Positions 8,611-18,187 of a DNA stretch of 64,000 nucleotides are shown in pieces (positions within the stretch are counted from its first letter, which is position 1; each line of letters begins with the position of its first letter). The stretch comes from Acanthopleuribacter pedis. Its GTDB lineage: Bacteria; Acidobacteriota; Holophagae; Acanthopleuribacterales; Acanthopleuribacteraceae. The notes beneath the pieces were generated by a model. That model ran no database searches, had not been told where the DNA came from, and was given only the letters and a program-made list of their open reading frames with translations. The position numbers and the translations under genes were made by a program. The DNA lies in NCBI RefSeq assembly GCF_017377855.1, contig NZ_JAFREP010000033.1, positions 51,341 to 115,340 of the forward strand, written 5' to 3'.

Positions 8611-8914
8611 TCCGAAAACTCCGAGGTGGTCGGGCGCCGTTTGTTAGCAAAAGCGGCACCAAACCTCGCCGAAAGGGGTTGGTACCGAATTTGATTTAAC
8701 AAACAATGGGGTTGCCGGTGATGCGGCGCGGCCCAAGCCGCTCATTGTAACTGATCGCCGGCCCGTGATCAGTAACCTTTTGGCGCGGGGGACCTGTCGC
8801 TGTCGCCAAAGACGGTTGGAATCGCGGGGGACGCCCAATCCGATCACCAATGACCCATCAACTTAGGTATAATCGCAAGTCTTTGCGACCTGACCGAGGA
8901 GGCTCGACGGACCC
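8611..8914. other. Divergent intergenic region between polymerase and Wzz-like genes
   Basis: This stretch must hold the promoters of both genes. TATAAT at 8868-8873 is a candidate -10 for the Wzz-like gene, but no good -35 lies 16-18 bp before it. A GAGGAGG ribosome-binding site starts near 8897. Nothing else is recognised. Confidence 0.4.
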
Positions 8915-9802
8915 ATGAAAGAACCTGAACTCTTGTCCCTAGCGGATTTTCTGTATGTATTGTGGAAGCGCAAGAACCAAGCATTGTTGGTTTTTGGGGT
9001 GGTTGTGGCGCTTGGGATTGCGTATTTAGCCGTCGCGAAGAAAACGTACCGCCTGAGTGGTTCGATTTATGTCGGCCGCTTTCAAACGGACCTGTTGGAA
9101 GAGGGTGAGTTTGTCGCCCAAAAGTTGCAGGACTACAGCTTTATCAAAAAAGCGTTGGAAATGAACCAGGTTGAACTGGAGGTGTCCGCGATGAAATTGC
9201 AGCGCAACATCGACGCCCACGTCTTGAACGAGGTTCGTAAAACCAAGGATGTCGGCATTGTGTTGCTGACGGTGGAGTACCACGACCCGGAGAAGTGTCA
9301 CGCGATTTTCAAAGCGCTTACCGATCAGTTGGTGCGCGAGCATGACAAGCTCAAAGACGACGCCCTCAACGTTTTGCGCAGTATGGAACGCTTTTTTAAG
9401 GTAAACGAAAACGAGTTACAGGCCTCGATTGACGCCGACGAGGCGTTTGCCGCCGAGAACCTGCGCACGCCTCAGGAAGGTCAGGCCTGGCCGGCGCATG
9501 TGTTGGCGCGTTACACCATTTCCGAGAAACGCGAGTTTTTGAAGCAGATTATTCAAGATCGCCACTACTTAAAGTTAGAAGGGGAGGCCGCCACCAAATC
9601 CTTTGGCACACGCCTTTCCGCCGAACCCCAGGTCCCCGACAAGCATGTCAAACCCCGCAAGGCGGTGGTGTTGGCGACGGCCGTGGTGGCCGCCGCGGTT
9701 TTGGGTGCGGTTTGGGCGTTGTTCTTGGAATTGGTCGACACCCAAATCAAACCGCGTTTCCGTGCGGCCAAGGCCCGCGTTGAGGCGCGAAACGCGGCGT
9801 AA
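8915..9802 (+). CDS. Wzz-like polysaccharide chain-length determinant
   Basis: This 295-residue protein has the Wzz/polysaccharide co-polymerase layout. A short cytoplasmic N-terminus (LSLADFLYVLWKRK) leads to membrane helix 1 at about residues 22-40. A periplasmic domain of about 200 residues follows, with coiled-coil segments, and then membrane helix 2 at about 246-266, preceded by KPRKA. There is no C-terminal tyrosine kinase domain. Such proteins set the length of O-antigen or capsule chains together with a Wzy polymerase, and a Wzy-like gene is divergently encoded next door. The ATG follows GAGGAGG with good spacing. Confidence 0.75.
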   Translation: MKEPELLSLADFLYVLWKRKNQALLVFGVVVALGIAYLAVAKKTYRLSGSIYVGRFQTDLLEEGEFVAQKLQDYSFIKKALEMNQVELEVSAMKLQRNIDAHVLNEVRKTKDVGIVLLTVEYHDPEKCHAIFKALTDQLVREHDKLKDDALNVLRSMERFFKVNENELQASIDADEAFAAENLRTPQEGQAWPAHVLARYTISEKREFLKQIIQDRHYLKLEGEAATKSFGTRLSAEPQVPDKHVKPRKAVVLATAVVAAAVLGAVWALFLELVDTQIKPRFRAAKARVEARNAA

Positions 9803-9808
9803 CGGGCG

Positions 9809-10816
9809 TTATTGCTTGCGTACCTCGGCTTTGAGACTGCGCGTCATCAGGCGGCGCAGTCCTTCCTGGGGTTTCATACCTTCGTAAAGGATGTGGTAAA
9901 CCACCTCGGTGATCGGCAGTTCGACCCCGAGTTCGTGCGCCTTGTGGCGCACCGATTTACAGGTGTGTACGCCCTCGGCCACCATGCCCAGATCGTGGAG
10001 CACCTGTTCGAGCGGTTTACCTGAGGCCAAACCCATGCCGACCCGCAAGTTACGGCTCAGGCCGCCGGTGCAGGTGAGGATGAGGTCGCCCATGCCGGCG
10101 AGACCGGCAAAGGTTTCGCGTTCCGCGCCCAGGCGCACGCCGTAGCGTGAGATTTCGTGGAGGCCGCGCGTGATCAGACCGGCCATGGTGTTGTTGCCGA
10201 GGTCCAAGCCGCGCACCATGCCGCTGGCGATGGCGATCACGTTTTTAAGCGCGCCGCAAATCTCAACGCCCATCACATCGTGGTTGCGGTAGAGGCGGAA
10301 GGTCGGGGTGGTCAGCGCTTCCTGCAGGGTGACCAATTCATCGGTATGGGGGCCGGCCAAAACAACGGTGGTGGGTTTGTCGTCGGCAACCTCTTTGGCA
10401 AAACTGGGGCCGCTGAGGGTGTAAGCCCGTTGGGACCATTCATCGCCCAACACATCTTCGACGATTTCCTGGGGGAGCATGCCGGTGCCGAGCTCGATGC
10501 CCTTGGAGGTAAGGATCATGCGGTGGCGTGGGTTGAGCCAGGGTTTTATTTGCATTAAAAAGGCGCGGTAGGCCTGGAGTGGGATTGAGAGGCACAACAG
10601 GTCGTTGGTTTGGACGAGTTGTTGCAAATCGCCGACCACGGCCAAGGTCTCGGGAAACGGGACCTCCGGCAAATACTTGGTGTTGGCGCCGGCGGCGTTA
10701 AAGGCGACGACATCTTCCGGCTTGCGGGCCCAGAGCTGAACCTGATGGTCGTGGCGGGCCCAAAGAATCGCCAGGGCCGTGCCCCACGAACCGCCGCCCA
10801 AAATAGCCAATTTCAC
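9809..10816 (-). CDS. gpsA: NAD(P)-dependent glycerol-3-phosphate dehydrogenase
   Basis: It reduces dihydroxyacetone phosphate to sn-glycerol 3-phosphate in the cytoplasm, the entry step of phospholipid synthesis. The GTG at 10816 is chosen because GAGGAGG lies 8 nt upstream and the protein then begins directly with the Rossmann motif (KLAILGGGSWGTALA), giving 335 residues, the usual length. A longer frame to 10906 adds 30 residues unlike the family. Further motifs are LTSKGIE, SGPSFAKEVA, GALKNVIAIASG (catalytic Lys), NTMAGLITRGLHEI and GMGDLILTCTG. It converges with the Wzz-like gene, only 6 bp away. Confidence 0.95.
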   Translation of the reverse strand: MKLAILGGGSWGTALAILWARHDHQVQLWARKPEDVVAFNAAGANTKYLPEVPFPETLAVVGDLQQLVQTNDLLCLSIPLQAYRAFLMQIKPWLNPRHRMILTSKGIELGTGMLPQEIVEDVLGDEWSQRAYTLSGPSFAKEVADDKPTTVVLAGPHTDELVTLQEALTTPTFRLYRNHDVMGVEICGALKNVIAIASGMVRGLDLGNNTMAGLITRGLHEISRYGVRLGAERETFAGLAGMGDLILTCTGGLSRNLRVGMGLASGKPLEQVLHDLGMVAEGVHTCKSVRHKAHELGVELPITEVVYHILYEGMKPQEGLRRLMTRSLKAEVRKQ

Positions 10817-10997
10817 GTTATGTACCTCCTCGTTTCCCTCGTCCGTTTGGCGCACAAGGGCTTCTGCTGCGACCTGGAAAGCCCTGTACCCGGTATGGAT
10901 CGGCATCGCGACCGCCTCCGGTACGGGCTTTCAACCAGGGTTACGGCAAGCGAAGCATGGGCGATCTTACCTAAAAATGCGGGGCGATGTTTCGGTT

Positions 10998-11933
10998 TTA
11001 TTCCAGGGTAATAATGGCGTCAAATTCCTCGTTGAGAATTTGATCGTTAATAAACAAACGGCGCGGCCAGTTGGCGCGATTAAAATATTTTTTTACCGAA
11101 TGGGGGTGTTGGAGGCCGATTTCCGCCGCTTGCCATTCGTTGTCTTCCAGGTCCAGGACGATCTGGAAGGCTTGTCCGGCCAAACCTTCGATATCCGGGA
11201 AAATCGCCAAATTGCCGAGTTTGACGCGACCCATCAAGCTGTTGACCCCGACGATGACCGGGATACGGTACTGTTCCACGCGAGGAATCCAGGCTTTGGA
11301 CAAGAGCTCGGGCGTTAACATGTGGGGGTCGTTAAAGAGCCAGTAGGCCTGAACCTTATTGCGTTTCAGCGCGCGCAGCCCGCTTTTGATTTCATTGACC
11401 GTTGTTTTGGTGGAAAGTTGGTGCCCGACCAGTTCCACGCCCTCGGGTTTGGCCAAGCGGCGTTCCCGTTCAAACTGGGTCGCAAGGATGGGGCGGTACA
11501 AAACGCCGACCCGCTTAATTTCGGGGGAAATGCTTCGCAAATTAATGATGCCGGTGACCGCGGGGATGTTGAAGCGAATGCCCGTTGAATTGGGGATCTT
11601 ATTAATGTGTTTTTCGATCTGGACGTTGTAAAGCAGAATCGCGGGCGGAGGTGTGAAATCGGGTGGGGCCTTCTCTTCGAGCCACCAGGTATAAAGCTCG
11701 GCGGGCCAGCGATCAACCATCACAAGGACACGGGGGGGCTTGGCCATGGCTTTGGAAAAGGGTTCATGGCCTTTTTTTCGCTCAACCACCAGGGTTTCCG
11801 TGGTGAAGTGCCCGAAATCTGCTTCCAATTCGCGCTCGAAGGCGATATTGAAGGTTTCGTAAGTCGGAGATTCCGAGCGCACCACCAGAATCGTGGGTGG
11901 TTCGGCGACGAGCATAAAGAAAAGGAAGATCAA
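10998..11933 (-). CDS. Periplasmic-binding-like protein, ABC_sub_bind (PF04392)-type
   Basis: The 311-residue protein resembles substrate-binding components of the PF04392 group, which have a two-lobed type I periplasmic-binding fold. The lobe-1 to lobe-2 pattern includes ITGI-like VTGIINLRSISPEIKRVGVLY and, near the end, GRVKLGNLAIFPDIEGLAGQA. The TTG at 11933 is preferred: it follows GAGG by 5 nt and opens a signal-like segment (MIFLFFMLVAEP). An ATG at 11915 lacks a ribosome-binding site. No ABC permease or ATPase is adjacent, so ligand and role are open; it could be a sensor rather than a transporter part. Confidence 0.6.
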   Translation of the reverse strand: MIFLFFMLVAEPPTILVVRSESPTYETFNIAFERELEADFGHFTTETLVVERKKGHEPFSKAMAKPPRVLVMVDRWPAELYTWWLEEKAPPDFTPPPAILLYNVQIEKHINKIPNSTGIRFNIPAVTGIINLRSISPEIKRVGVLYRPILATQFERERRLAKPEGVELVGHQLSTKTTVNEIKSGLRALKRNKVQAYWLFNDPHMLTPELLSKAWIPRVEQYRIPVIVGVNSLMGRVKLGNLAIFPDIEGLAGQAFQIVLDLEDNEWQAAEIGLQHPHSVKKYFNRANWPRRLFINDQILNEEFDAIITLE

Positions 11934-12629
11934 GGTGACCTCGTCGCAACAATCGATGGATGATGGGGAAAGGTGCCCGCACACGTCGGGTGGAAGCCGG
12001 GGTTGAAAGGGCGCTGGAAGACAACGCGAATGGGTTGGGTTTGTTGCCGCCGGTCGGATGTCACCGCGCGAAAACAACGAGGGGATGAGGGGAAAAGGTG
12101 ATTATTTCCAGGACGAACCGGGATGCAAGCCGTTGATTGGGGCATAAGGTGGTAACCGCTCTTTGGGTGAAGGCGGTCCGCACACCCATCAACGAGACGG
12201 CTGCGAAAGGGGGTAGAGGTATTCTTTTTGGGTGGTGTTTGCTTAAATGTGAACGGTTGCATAGGTATCAGAGATGCTGGTGAGATTGAAAACCCTGTCG
12301 ACGAATGGATGGGGCCGGGTCCCTGGTTTAGGCCTGAATGGATCCACGACTGTTCGAAGCGGGCCCAGCCGGCGGATAATCCGATCAGGCGGAAAACGTG
12401 ATTGCCCACCTGAAAAGCCTTTCCGAAAATTAAGCGAAGGAAGTGGGTTGTTTGACGTAGAAGGACCTGATAATGCTTTTGTACCATGATCATGCTAATC
12501 CTGTCAGGGATTAATATGACTGATAATTCTTGGAGGGAATGAAAGCCTGGTGGTTCTTGTTTTTTTTGAGGGTTATGCCGATTTTTCCAAAAATGTTCTT
12601 CTATCCCCTTAAGCCAAAGGTAGGTTTGC
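11934..12629. other. Intergenic region upstream of the M14 peptidase
   Basis: About 700 bp without a convincing gene. Short ORFs on both strands have no family resemblance or ribosome-binding site. One exception is an ATG at 12539 after GGAGGGA that opens a short hydrophobic frame, but it runs 260 bp deep into the peptidase gene in another frame and is probably fortuitous. GATAAT at 12522-12527 is a weak -10 candidate. Confidence 0.4.
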
Positions 12630-15218
12630 ATGAAGCGCGTTGCTCGACCGTGTATTTTAGTTTTTTTCTTGATTTTTTGGTGCTCGGTGGGCGGTCTTTT
12701 CGCCGACGACGATCCGCTCCTGCGCTACCTGCCCGACGGCACGACCTACGACACCGCGATTACCCGTCCCGAGGCGGTTTTGGGTTTTCCCGTCGGTGAA
12801 TACCATGTTCGGCATGATCAGCTCCTCAACTATATTAAAAGGCTCGCCAAGGAGTCGCCGCGCGCGACCTGGCAATCCTTAGGGCGAACGCACGGTTTGC
12901 GCGAACTCGGTCATTTGGTGATTACCCATCCCGACAACCATGCCAAGTTGGACGCGCTCCGCCGCGAGCACCTGAACCATGCGTTAACCGGGGAAACCGC
13001 GCGTTCACGCGACGACATGCCCGTGGTGGTCTGGCTCGCATACAGTATTCACGGCAACGAGGCTTCCGGGAGTAACGCCGCTTTGGTCGCCGCCTACCAT
13101 CTCACCGCCGCCCAAAATCAGGACGATTTTCTGCGTCGGACCATTGTTTTGCTGGATCCTTGCCTGAATCCCGACGGGTTGGACCGCTTCGCGACCTGGG
13201 TGAACAGCCATCGCGGTAGGGTGCCCGTGCCCGACGCCTTCTCTCGCGAGCACCGCGAGGCATGGCCGCGCGGCCGTACCAACCACTATTGGTTCGATTT
13301 GAACCGTGACTGGTTGTTGCTCCAGCATCCCGAGTCCCAGGCGCGGATTACGCAGTTCCAAAAATGGCGTCCCAACCTTTTGGCCGACTTCCACGAGATG
13401 GGAACCCATTCGACCTACTTTTTTCAGCCCGGCGTGCCTTCTCGTCAGAACCCGTTGATTCCCACCCAGACCCTGGAACTGACCCGTGAGATTGCCGGTT
13501 TCCACGCCCGTGCGCTTGACGCGCGTGGGGAGCGTTACTTCACCGAGGAGGGTTTTGACGATTTCTTCTTCGGCAAAGGTTCCACCTACCCCGACGCCCA
13601 GGGTTCCATTGGGGTTTTGTTTGAGCAAGCCAGCGCGCGCGGTCATGTGCAGCACCGGTTTGACGGCCAAATTACCTTTGCCGAGGCGGTTCACAATCAG
13701 GTGACCACCACCCTTTCGACGCTTGAGGCGGCCCATACGCTGCGACGCGAACTTTTGACCTATCAAAATCAAAGCCGCAAAGATGCGTTGGCGACCGCCG
13801 CCAAAAGCCGTATTAAGGCTTACGTCGTCGGCGATGACGGCGATCCCGTGCGTTTTCATTTCCTGCTCAAAAACTTGTTGGCGCACCGCATCGAGGTCCA
13901 TGCCTTGGCCGAGCCCTTCACCTCGGGCGATCAAACCATTGAGCGGGGGATCGTGATTCCCACCCGCCAGGCTCAATTTCCCTTGATCACCTCCCTGTTT
14001 GAAAAGAGAACCCGCTTTGAAGACAACATCTTTTACGACGTTTCGGCCTGGAACTTCGCCATGGCCCACAACCTGCCCTTTGCCGCGCTGAACGAGGTCT
14101 CGTTTCGACCCCGTCTGCTAGGCGAGCGCGTGACCAAGGCCGCGTTCCCGCAAGCGCGGCTCCCGCAAAAAGCCGCGACCTACGCTTATGTGATTGACTG
14201 GTCCGGGTATTTTGCGCCCAAGGCGGCCTATCGTTTGATGGATGAGGGTTTGACCCTGTTTGGCGCTGCGAAGCCATTCCGTGCCGTGACCCAATCCGGC
14301 GAGATCGATGTGGCCCCCGGCGCGGTGCTGGTTCCCGTCGGCGGCCAGCCTGTTGGCGTCGCGGAGGTCGACCGCATGGTTCGCGAGGCGGCCCGTGAAA
14401 GCGGGGTGGTCGTGTATGCGGTTGAAACCGGATTGACCCCGCAAGGGATTGACCTGGGTTCGCGCAACTTTTTCCATTTGGAAAAACCGCGCGTGGTTTT
14501 GGCGGTGGAAGGCGGGATTGTGGCCAACCGGGCGGGTGAGCTGTGGTTCACGCTGGACCACGACTACCGTTTTGAGACCTCGTTGGTGGCCCTCAAAGAT
14601 TTGGATTTGGTGGATTGGTCGGAAAAAACCCACTTGGTCGTGCCTGACGGTTCTCTGGAGGGGTTGGACAGCAAGGCGTTGCAGCCGATTCGCGCTTGGC
14701 TGGACAAGGGCGGTTGTTTGGTTGCTGTTGGTCGCAGCGTGCGTTGGCTCAACCAAACCAAGTGGATCAGCGCCGATTTGGCCGATATGTCGGCGGGTCT
14801 GTCGGCCGGTCTTGGTAAAAAAGGCAAGGAAGAGGCGGCGCGGCCCCGCTGGCAGGACCGTGAGAAGATCCGGGCACGCAAGCGCCTGTCCGGTGCCATT
14901 TTTGCGGCAGAGATGGACCTCAGCCATCCCTTGGCTTTTGGGTACCGTCGTCCCGAAATCCCGCTTTTGCGGACCCACACCGTCAGTCTAACCGCGGCCG
15001 ATCATGTGCTGACTGCCCCGGTTCGTTATGAAGCGGGGGGCTTGCTCAGCGGTTATGCCGACCCTGAAATGGTGGAAGCCTTGAATGACAAAGTTGCGGT
15101 CCAGGTTTTTCTGGGCGGCAAGGTGATTGTCATTCAGGATCAGCCGGGTTTTCGGGGTTTTTGGCGCGGTACCAACCGCTTCTTGCTCAACAGCTTGTTC
15201 TTCAACCACATGTTGTGA
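12630..15218 (+). CDS. Exported M14-family zinc carboxypeptidase
   Basis: The 862-residue protein has a signal peptide (MKRVARPCILVFFLIFWCSVGGLFA) and a zinc peptidase domain of the M14 type at about residues 45-350. Visible features are the HxxE zinc motif SIHGNEASG (His141, Glu144), the substrate-binding elements LNPDGLDRF and FDLNRDW, and a third probable zinc ligand in LADFHEMGTH (His255). The remaining ~500 residues form a conserved-looking C-terminal region of unknown fold, as in other large M14 proteins of Bacteroidota and Acidobacteriota. It probably trims peptides in the periplasm or outside. The start follows AGGTAGG. No partner genes are apparent. Confidence 0.88.
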   Translation: MKRVARPCILVFFLIFWCSVGGLFADDDPLLRYLPDGTTYDTAITRPEAVLGFPVGEYHVRHDQLLNYIKRLAKESPRATWQSLGRTHGLRELGHLVITHPDNHAKLDALRREHLNHALTGETARSRDDMPVVVWLAYSIHGNEASGSNAALVAAYHLTAAQNQDDFLRRTIVLLDPCLNPDGLDRFATWVNSHRGRVPVPDAFSREHREAWPRGRTNHYWFDLNRDWLLLQHPESQARITQFQKWRPNLLADFHEMGTHSTYFFQPGVPSRQNPLIPTQTLELTREIAGFHARALDARGERYFTEEGFDDFFFGKGSTYPDAQGSIGVLFEQASARGHVQHRFDGQITFAEAVHNQVTTTLSTLEAAHTLRRELLTYQNQSRKDALATAAKSRIKAYVVGDDGDPVRFHFLLKNLLAHRIEVHALAEPFTSGDQTIERGIVIPTRQAQFPLITSLFEKRTRFEDNIFYDVSAWNFAMAHNLPFAALNEVSFRPRLLGERVTKAAFPQARLPQKAATYAYVIDWSGYFAPKAAYRLMDEGLTLFGAAKPFRAVTQSGEIDVAPGAVLVPVGGQPVGVAEVDRMVREAARESGVVVYAVETGLTPQGIDLGSRNFFHLEKPRVVLAVEGGIVANRAGELWFTLDHDYRFETSLVALKDLDLVDWSEKTHLVVPDGSLEGLDSKALQPIRAWLDKGGCLVAVGRSVRWLNQTKWISADLADMSAGLSAGLGKKGKEEAARPRWQDREKIRARKRLSGAIFAAEMDLSHPLAFGYRRPEIPLLRTHTVSLTAADHVLTAPVRYEAGGLLSGYADPEMVEALNDKVAVQVFLGGKVIVIQDQPGFRGFWRGTNRFLLNSLFFNHML

Positions 15219-15463
15219 CGTGAACGGCCGCGGAAAGGCGGGCTGGGATGGCTTGCCACCAGGTGGCACCATTCCTGAGTGGATTTGTGGTGTGGGAATA
15301 AAAACGGCAATTTGTTAACTTTTTATGCGTCTTTTGGCGATAAAGCCGATAAGAGCGAAGAAGCCGGGTTTGCCCTGAAGGGCGTGCCGACAAGGGGGGG
15401 CCGCCTCCGCGACCCTTGCCCCCGTGCTTGGTTTGTCCTAATCGCAAAAACGAAGAGTGATGT

Positions 15464-17935
15464 ATGTCCGACGCCATGGAAACCTTCGACAATTACGCCC
15501 TGCACGCGGTCATGCGCGACTGCTGGGAGCGCGGTGTGACCGGTGTGCTGCGCGGTGAGGTTCGGGGTTACACCAAAGAACTGTTTCTGCGTGACGGCGT
15601 CGTGATTTTTGCCAATTCCGAGGATCCTGCCGACAAGCTACCGCAGGTCTTGATGGGCCAAGGCCGTTTTACCGAGGAGCAGTTCGAGGCCGTTGAGCCC
15701 AATTTCCGGCCGGAAATCTCCGTTGGGCGCAATTTGGTCGACATGGGTTTGATTACCCAGCAAGAGTTAATCGAGGGCGCCCGGGCTCAGGTGTACCACA
15801 CCTTTAAAGGTGCGTTGACCGCGCGGGAGGGGCGTTACGAGGTGCAGGAAGCCGAGCTCCCGGACGGGGTGGTGAACCTGCCGCTTGAGTTTCCCGCCGA
15901 CTTCTTCAAAGCCTTTCTCGAAATGGAAGATCGCGCCTGGATTTCGTCTCAGTTTGGCGAAGATCTCGGGTTTGTCGCCCATAAGGTTGAGGATCGCCCG
16001 GTTCATTTTGACCAGGTTCAGGTCGCCGACTTTGCCCAAGAAATTTACGAGATGATTGACGGCGAAACCGACGGCAATCATTTGGCTTTTGAAACGGACG
16101 TCGAAGACTTTACCCTGCTCAAGTTTCTCTATGCGCTCAAGGCGATGGATTACATTCGCGTCGATGTGGAACCGGCTTTGGATCCCGAGGACGAATCTTT
16201 GTTGGACGACGATGAGGCCTCGGTGTTTGCCGAGGAACTGGCCGAGGCCGTTAGCCAAAACGAGCAGGTCGAAAAACTGGGGATGGCTGGTTTTGAGGAG
16301 ACCATGGAAATCGGCGGCGCCGCCGGGGGCGCCGTGGAAGAGGCTTTTCCCGCGATGGATGCCACCGTTGAATTGTCGCGTGCGTCCTTGGGGGTGTCCG
16401 AACCGGAGAGCATCTTTGAGGATAACGACGAGGCGGAAGAGGATGAAGACGAGGATGAGCCTGAGGAAGATTACGATGCCGCGATAGCGGCCTTTGAGGA
16501 AGAGGACGAAACGGAGGAAGAGGAGGCAATCGAGGAGGTCGAACCGGTCAGTGCCTTTGACGAAGAGGACGACGCCGGCTTTGACGACCTATCCAGTGAC
16601 TTGCTCGAAAAAGAACTGGAAGCGATGGCGCACCCCCTGGGTGCCGCGCTGGACGATGGACCTGCCGATGAGACCGAAACCTCCTGGGGCGAAGAATCGG
16701 ACGAGGAAGACCCCGAGGAAGAAGAAACGGTTGCGGTCGGTGCCGATCCAAGCTACCAACGACGCATGCTTTTTAGTTTGCTCCTGCTTGTGATGGGGGG
16801 CTTCGCCCTCGCCTGGCAACGGGGGGTGGTTGACCCGGTGCGGCCGTTGACCCGCTTGGGTCTCAACGTTTTGGGGCCGGCCGACAGCACGCAAGCCCCG
16901 GTTGATCCCGATGCCGACTTGGCGATGATCGAGGATGATCCCAGCGTCGTTGACGTTGCCGACGTCGGTGACGTCAACGCCGCCGCGGTGGATAACACCA
17001 CCGAAGCGGCCCAAACCGAGGACGCCGCGTCAAAACCGGAGGATCCAGGCTCCGTCGCGCAAAGCGCGCAAAACCAGGAGAAGGGCCCGCAAAATCTCCC
17101 GGAAGACAGTCAGGTCGTCGCGGAAAAAAAGCCGGAGCAGCCACCGCCCAGGCCTGAGCCTGACGCGACTGAAACCGCCGCGGCCGCCACCCCGGATGAA
17201 CCCGAGCCCGTTGAACCAAACGACTTGACCGAGGCGCCCGATGCCGCGGTCGCCGAGGCCGCGCCGACACCCGGCCCGGCGGAACGTTTTATTAGCCCGG
17301 TAGCCGGGGGGTGGGATCCCACCACGGGGAGGCCGGTTCCCGGTGGTTTGAGCTTGGCTGTCTCCACCCGGGCACCGGGTTTTGAGGTGCCGGACCTACC
17401 GCTTTCGGGTCGGGCTCTGTTCGAGCCCGAGGCCGGGTCACCCTGGGCCGCGCTGTTGGCCCGTCGCGAGCCGGGAACCCCGCTACCCGCGGCGGCGCTT
17501 ACCGTCGCCGATGACGCGGGCGGTAAGGGTGCCGCCGTCAAGGCGGCCGTAAAGGTCGCGTCGCGACCACAACCCAAGCCCGACGCCGGGGCAACCACCG
17601 CGCCGCAACGACCGCGAACCGTGCCCAACAAGGATCGGTTCGCCGATTTAATGCGCGCCAGTCAAGCCGCCTTGGATTCCCGTCGAGAAAAGTACACCCT
17701 GCGCTTGTTTTTGGCCTGTCAGGCTTCTTCCGTGGAGAAAGCGCGGGCCGTCGCGGGCACGGACCCCTCTTTTTATGTGTTGCCGCGCGAGTTTCGCGGC
17801 AAAAATTGTTACAGCGTGTGTTGGGGCGTGTTCGACAGTCGTTTGGATGCGTTGGAGTATCGGCAACAATTGCCTGCCGGCATTGTCGAAAGCTTGACCA
17901 AGGTCGAGGTCTACCAAGTTAAAAAGTTGCTGTAG
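15464..17935 (+). CDS. DUF4388-type (PATAN-like) protein with membrane anchor and C-terminal SPOR-like domain
   Basis: This is an 823-residue mosaic. Residues 1-250 carry a DUF4388-like region (GVTGVLRGEVRGYTKELFLRDGVVIFANS, LLxxG-type repeats, VGRNLVDMGLITQQEL), found in signalling proteins of delta-proteobacteria and Acidobacteria. Residues 260-425 are a highly acidic linker. One membrane helix follows at about 432-450. A Pro/Ala-rich periplasmic stretch of about 280 residues comes next. The last ~80 residues (YTLRLFLACQASS ... FYVLPREFRGKNCYSVCWGVF) resemble a SPOR-type peptidoglycan-binding fold with short-strand symmetry. It may link a cytoplasmic regulatory module to the cell wall. Domain naming is from pattern recognition; the SPOR assignment is tentative. 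Confidence 0.65.
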   Translation: MSDAMETFDNYALHAVMRDCWERGVTGVLRGEVRGYTKELFLRDGVVIFANSEDPADKLPQVLMGQGRFTEEQFEAVEPNFRPEISVGRNLVDMGLITQQELIEGARAQVYHTFKGALTAREGRYEVQEAELPDGVVNLPLEFPADFFKAFLEMEDRAWISSQFGEDLGFVAHKVEDRPVHFDQVQVADFAQEIYEMIDGETDGNHLAFETDVEDFTLLKFLYALKAMDYIRVDVEPALDPEDESLLDDDEASVFAEELAEAVSQNEQVEKLGMAGFEETMEIGGAAGGAVEEAFPAMDATVELSRASLGVSEPESIFEDNDEAEEDEDEDEPEEDYDAAIAAFEEEDETEEEEAIEEVEPVSAFDEEDDAGFDDLSSDLLEKELEAMAHPLGAALDDGPADETETSWGEESDEEDPEEEETVAVGADPSYQRRMLFSLLLLVMGGFALAWQRGVVDPVRPLTRLGLNVLGPADSTQAPVDPDADLAMIEDDPSVVDVADVGDVNAAAVDNTTEAAQTEDAASKPEDPGSVAQSAQNQEKGPQNLPEDSQVVAEKKPEQPPPRPEPDATETAAAATPDEPEPVEPNDLTEAPDAAVAEAAPTPGPAERFISPVAGGWDPTTGRPVPGGLSLAVSTRAPGFEVPDLPLSGRALFEPEAGSPWAALLARREPGTPLPAAALTVADDAGGKGAAVKAAVKVASRPQPKPDAGATTAPQRPRTVPNKDRFADLMRASQAALDSRREKYTLRLFLACQASSVEKARAVAGTDPSFYVLPREFRGKNCYSVCWGVFDSRLDALEYRQQLPAGIVESLTKVEVYQVKKLL

Positions 17936-17962
17936 CCGGGCGCGCGGCCAAGTGGCACCGCC

Positions 17963-17993
17963 AAAAAACCCCGTGCCGAGGTAGCGACACGGG
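17963..17993 (-). terminator. Intrinsic terminator on the minus strand
   Basis: Read on the minus strand, CCCGTG and CACGGG form a stem around a 12-nt loop, followed by GTTTTTT. It would stop transcripts from prfB after they cross the foldback element at 17995-18175. Confidence 0.65.
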
Positions 17994-17994
17994 C

Positions 17995-18175
17995 TAGCCC
18001 GCATTTCTCACGAGGATTCGTCGCGAGAAGCTGAATGCCTTGTGAGTACGAAGATTACGACCGAGAGCAAACGGAGGTGTAGCAGTGCTACGTCGAGTAT
18101 TGCTCGATTGAGTAAACGAAGTAATCGCATGGCTTTCGGCTTCGCAGCAGAATTCCTTGTGAGAAATGCGGGCTA
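17995..18175. repeat. Foldback element copy A (181 bp)
   Basis: It begins TAGCCCGCATTTCTCAC and ends GTGAGAAATGCGGGCTA, with near-perfect terminal inverted repeats and TA at each end. Inside are conserved blocks (GATTCGTCGCGAGAAGC, GAGTACGAAGATTACGACC, GTAATCGCATGGCTTTC) and a central hairpin GTAGC-AGT-GCTAC. There is no ORF. It lies between the convergent DUF4388-protein and prfB genes and has the same orientation as copy D. Confidence 0.9.
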
Positions 18176-18187
18176 GGCGACAGGGGA

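Noticed and set aside
11930..12631. 233-codon minus-strand ORF in the gap upstream of the M14 gene
   Set aside because: No recognisable domain, no ribosome-binding site and irregular composition; it overlaps the start of the upstream minus-strand gene.
12530..12799. Short hydrophobic ORF with a ribosome-binding site before the M14 gene
   Set aside because: It overlaps the signal-peptide region of the M14 peptidase in another frame and becomes arginine-rich nonsense; a leader role cannot be supported.
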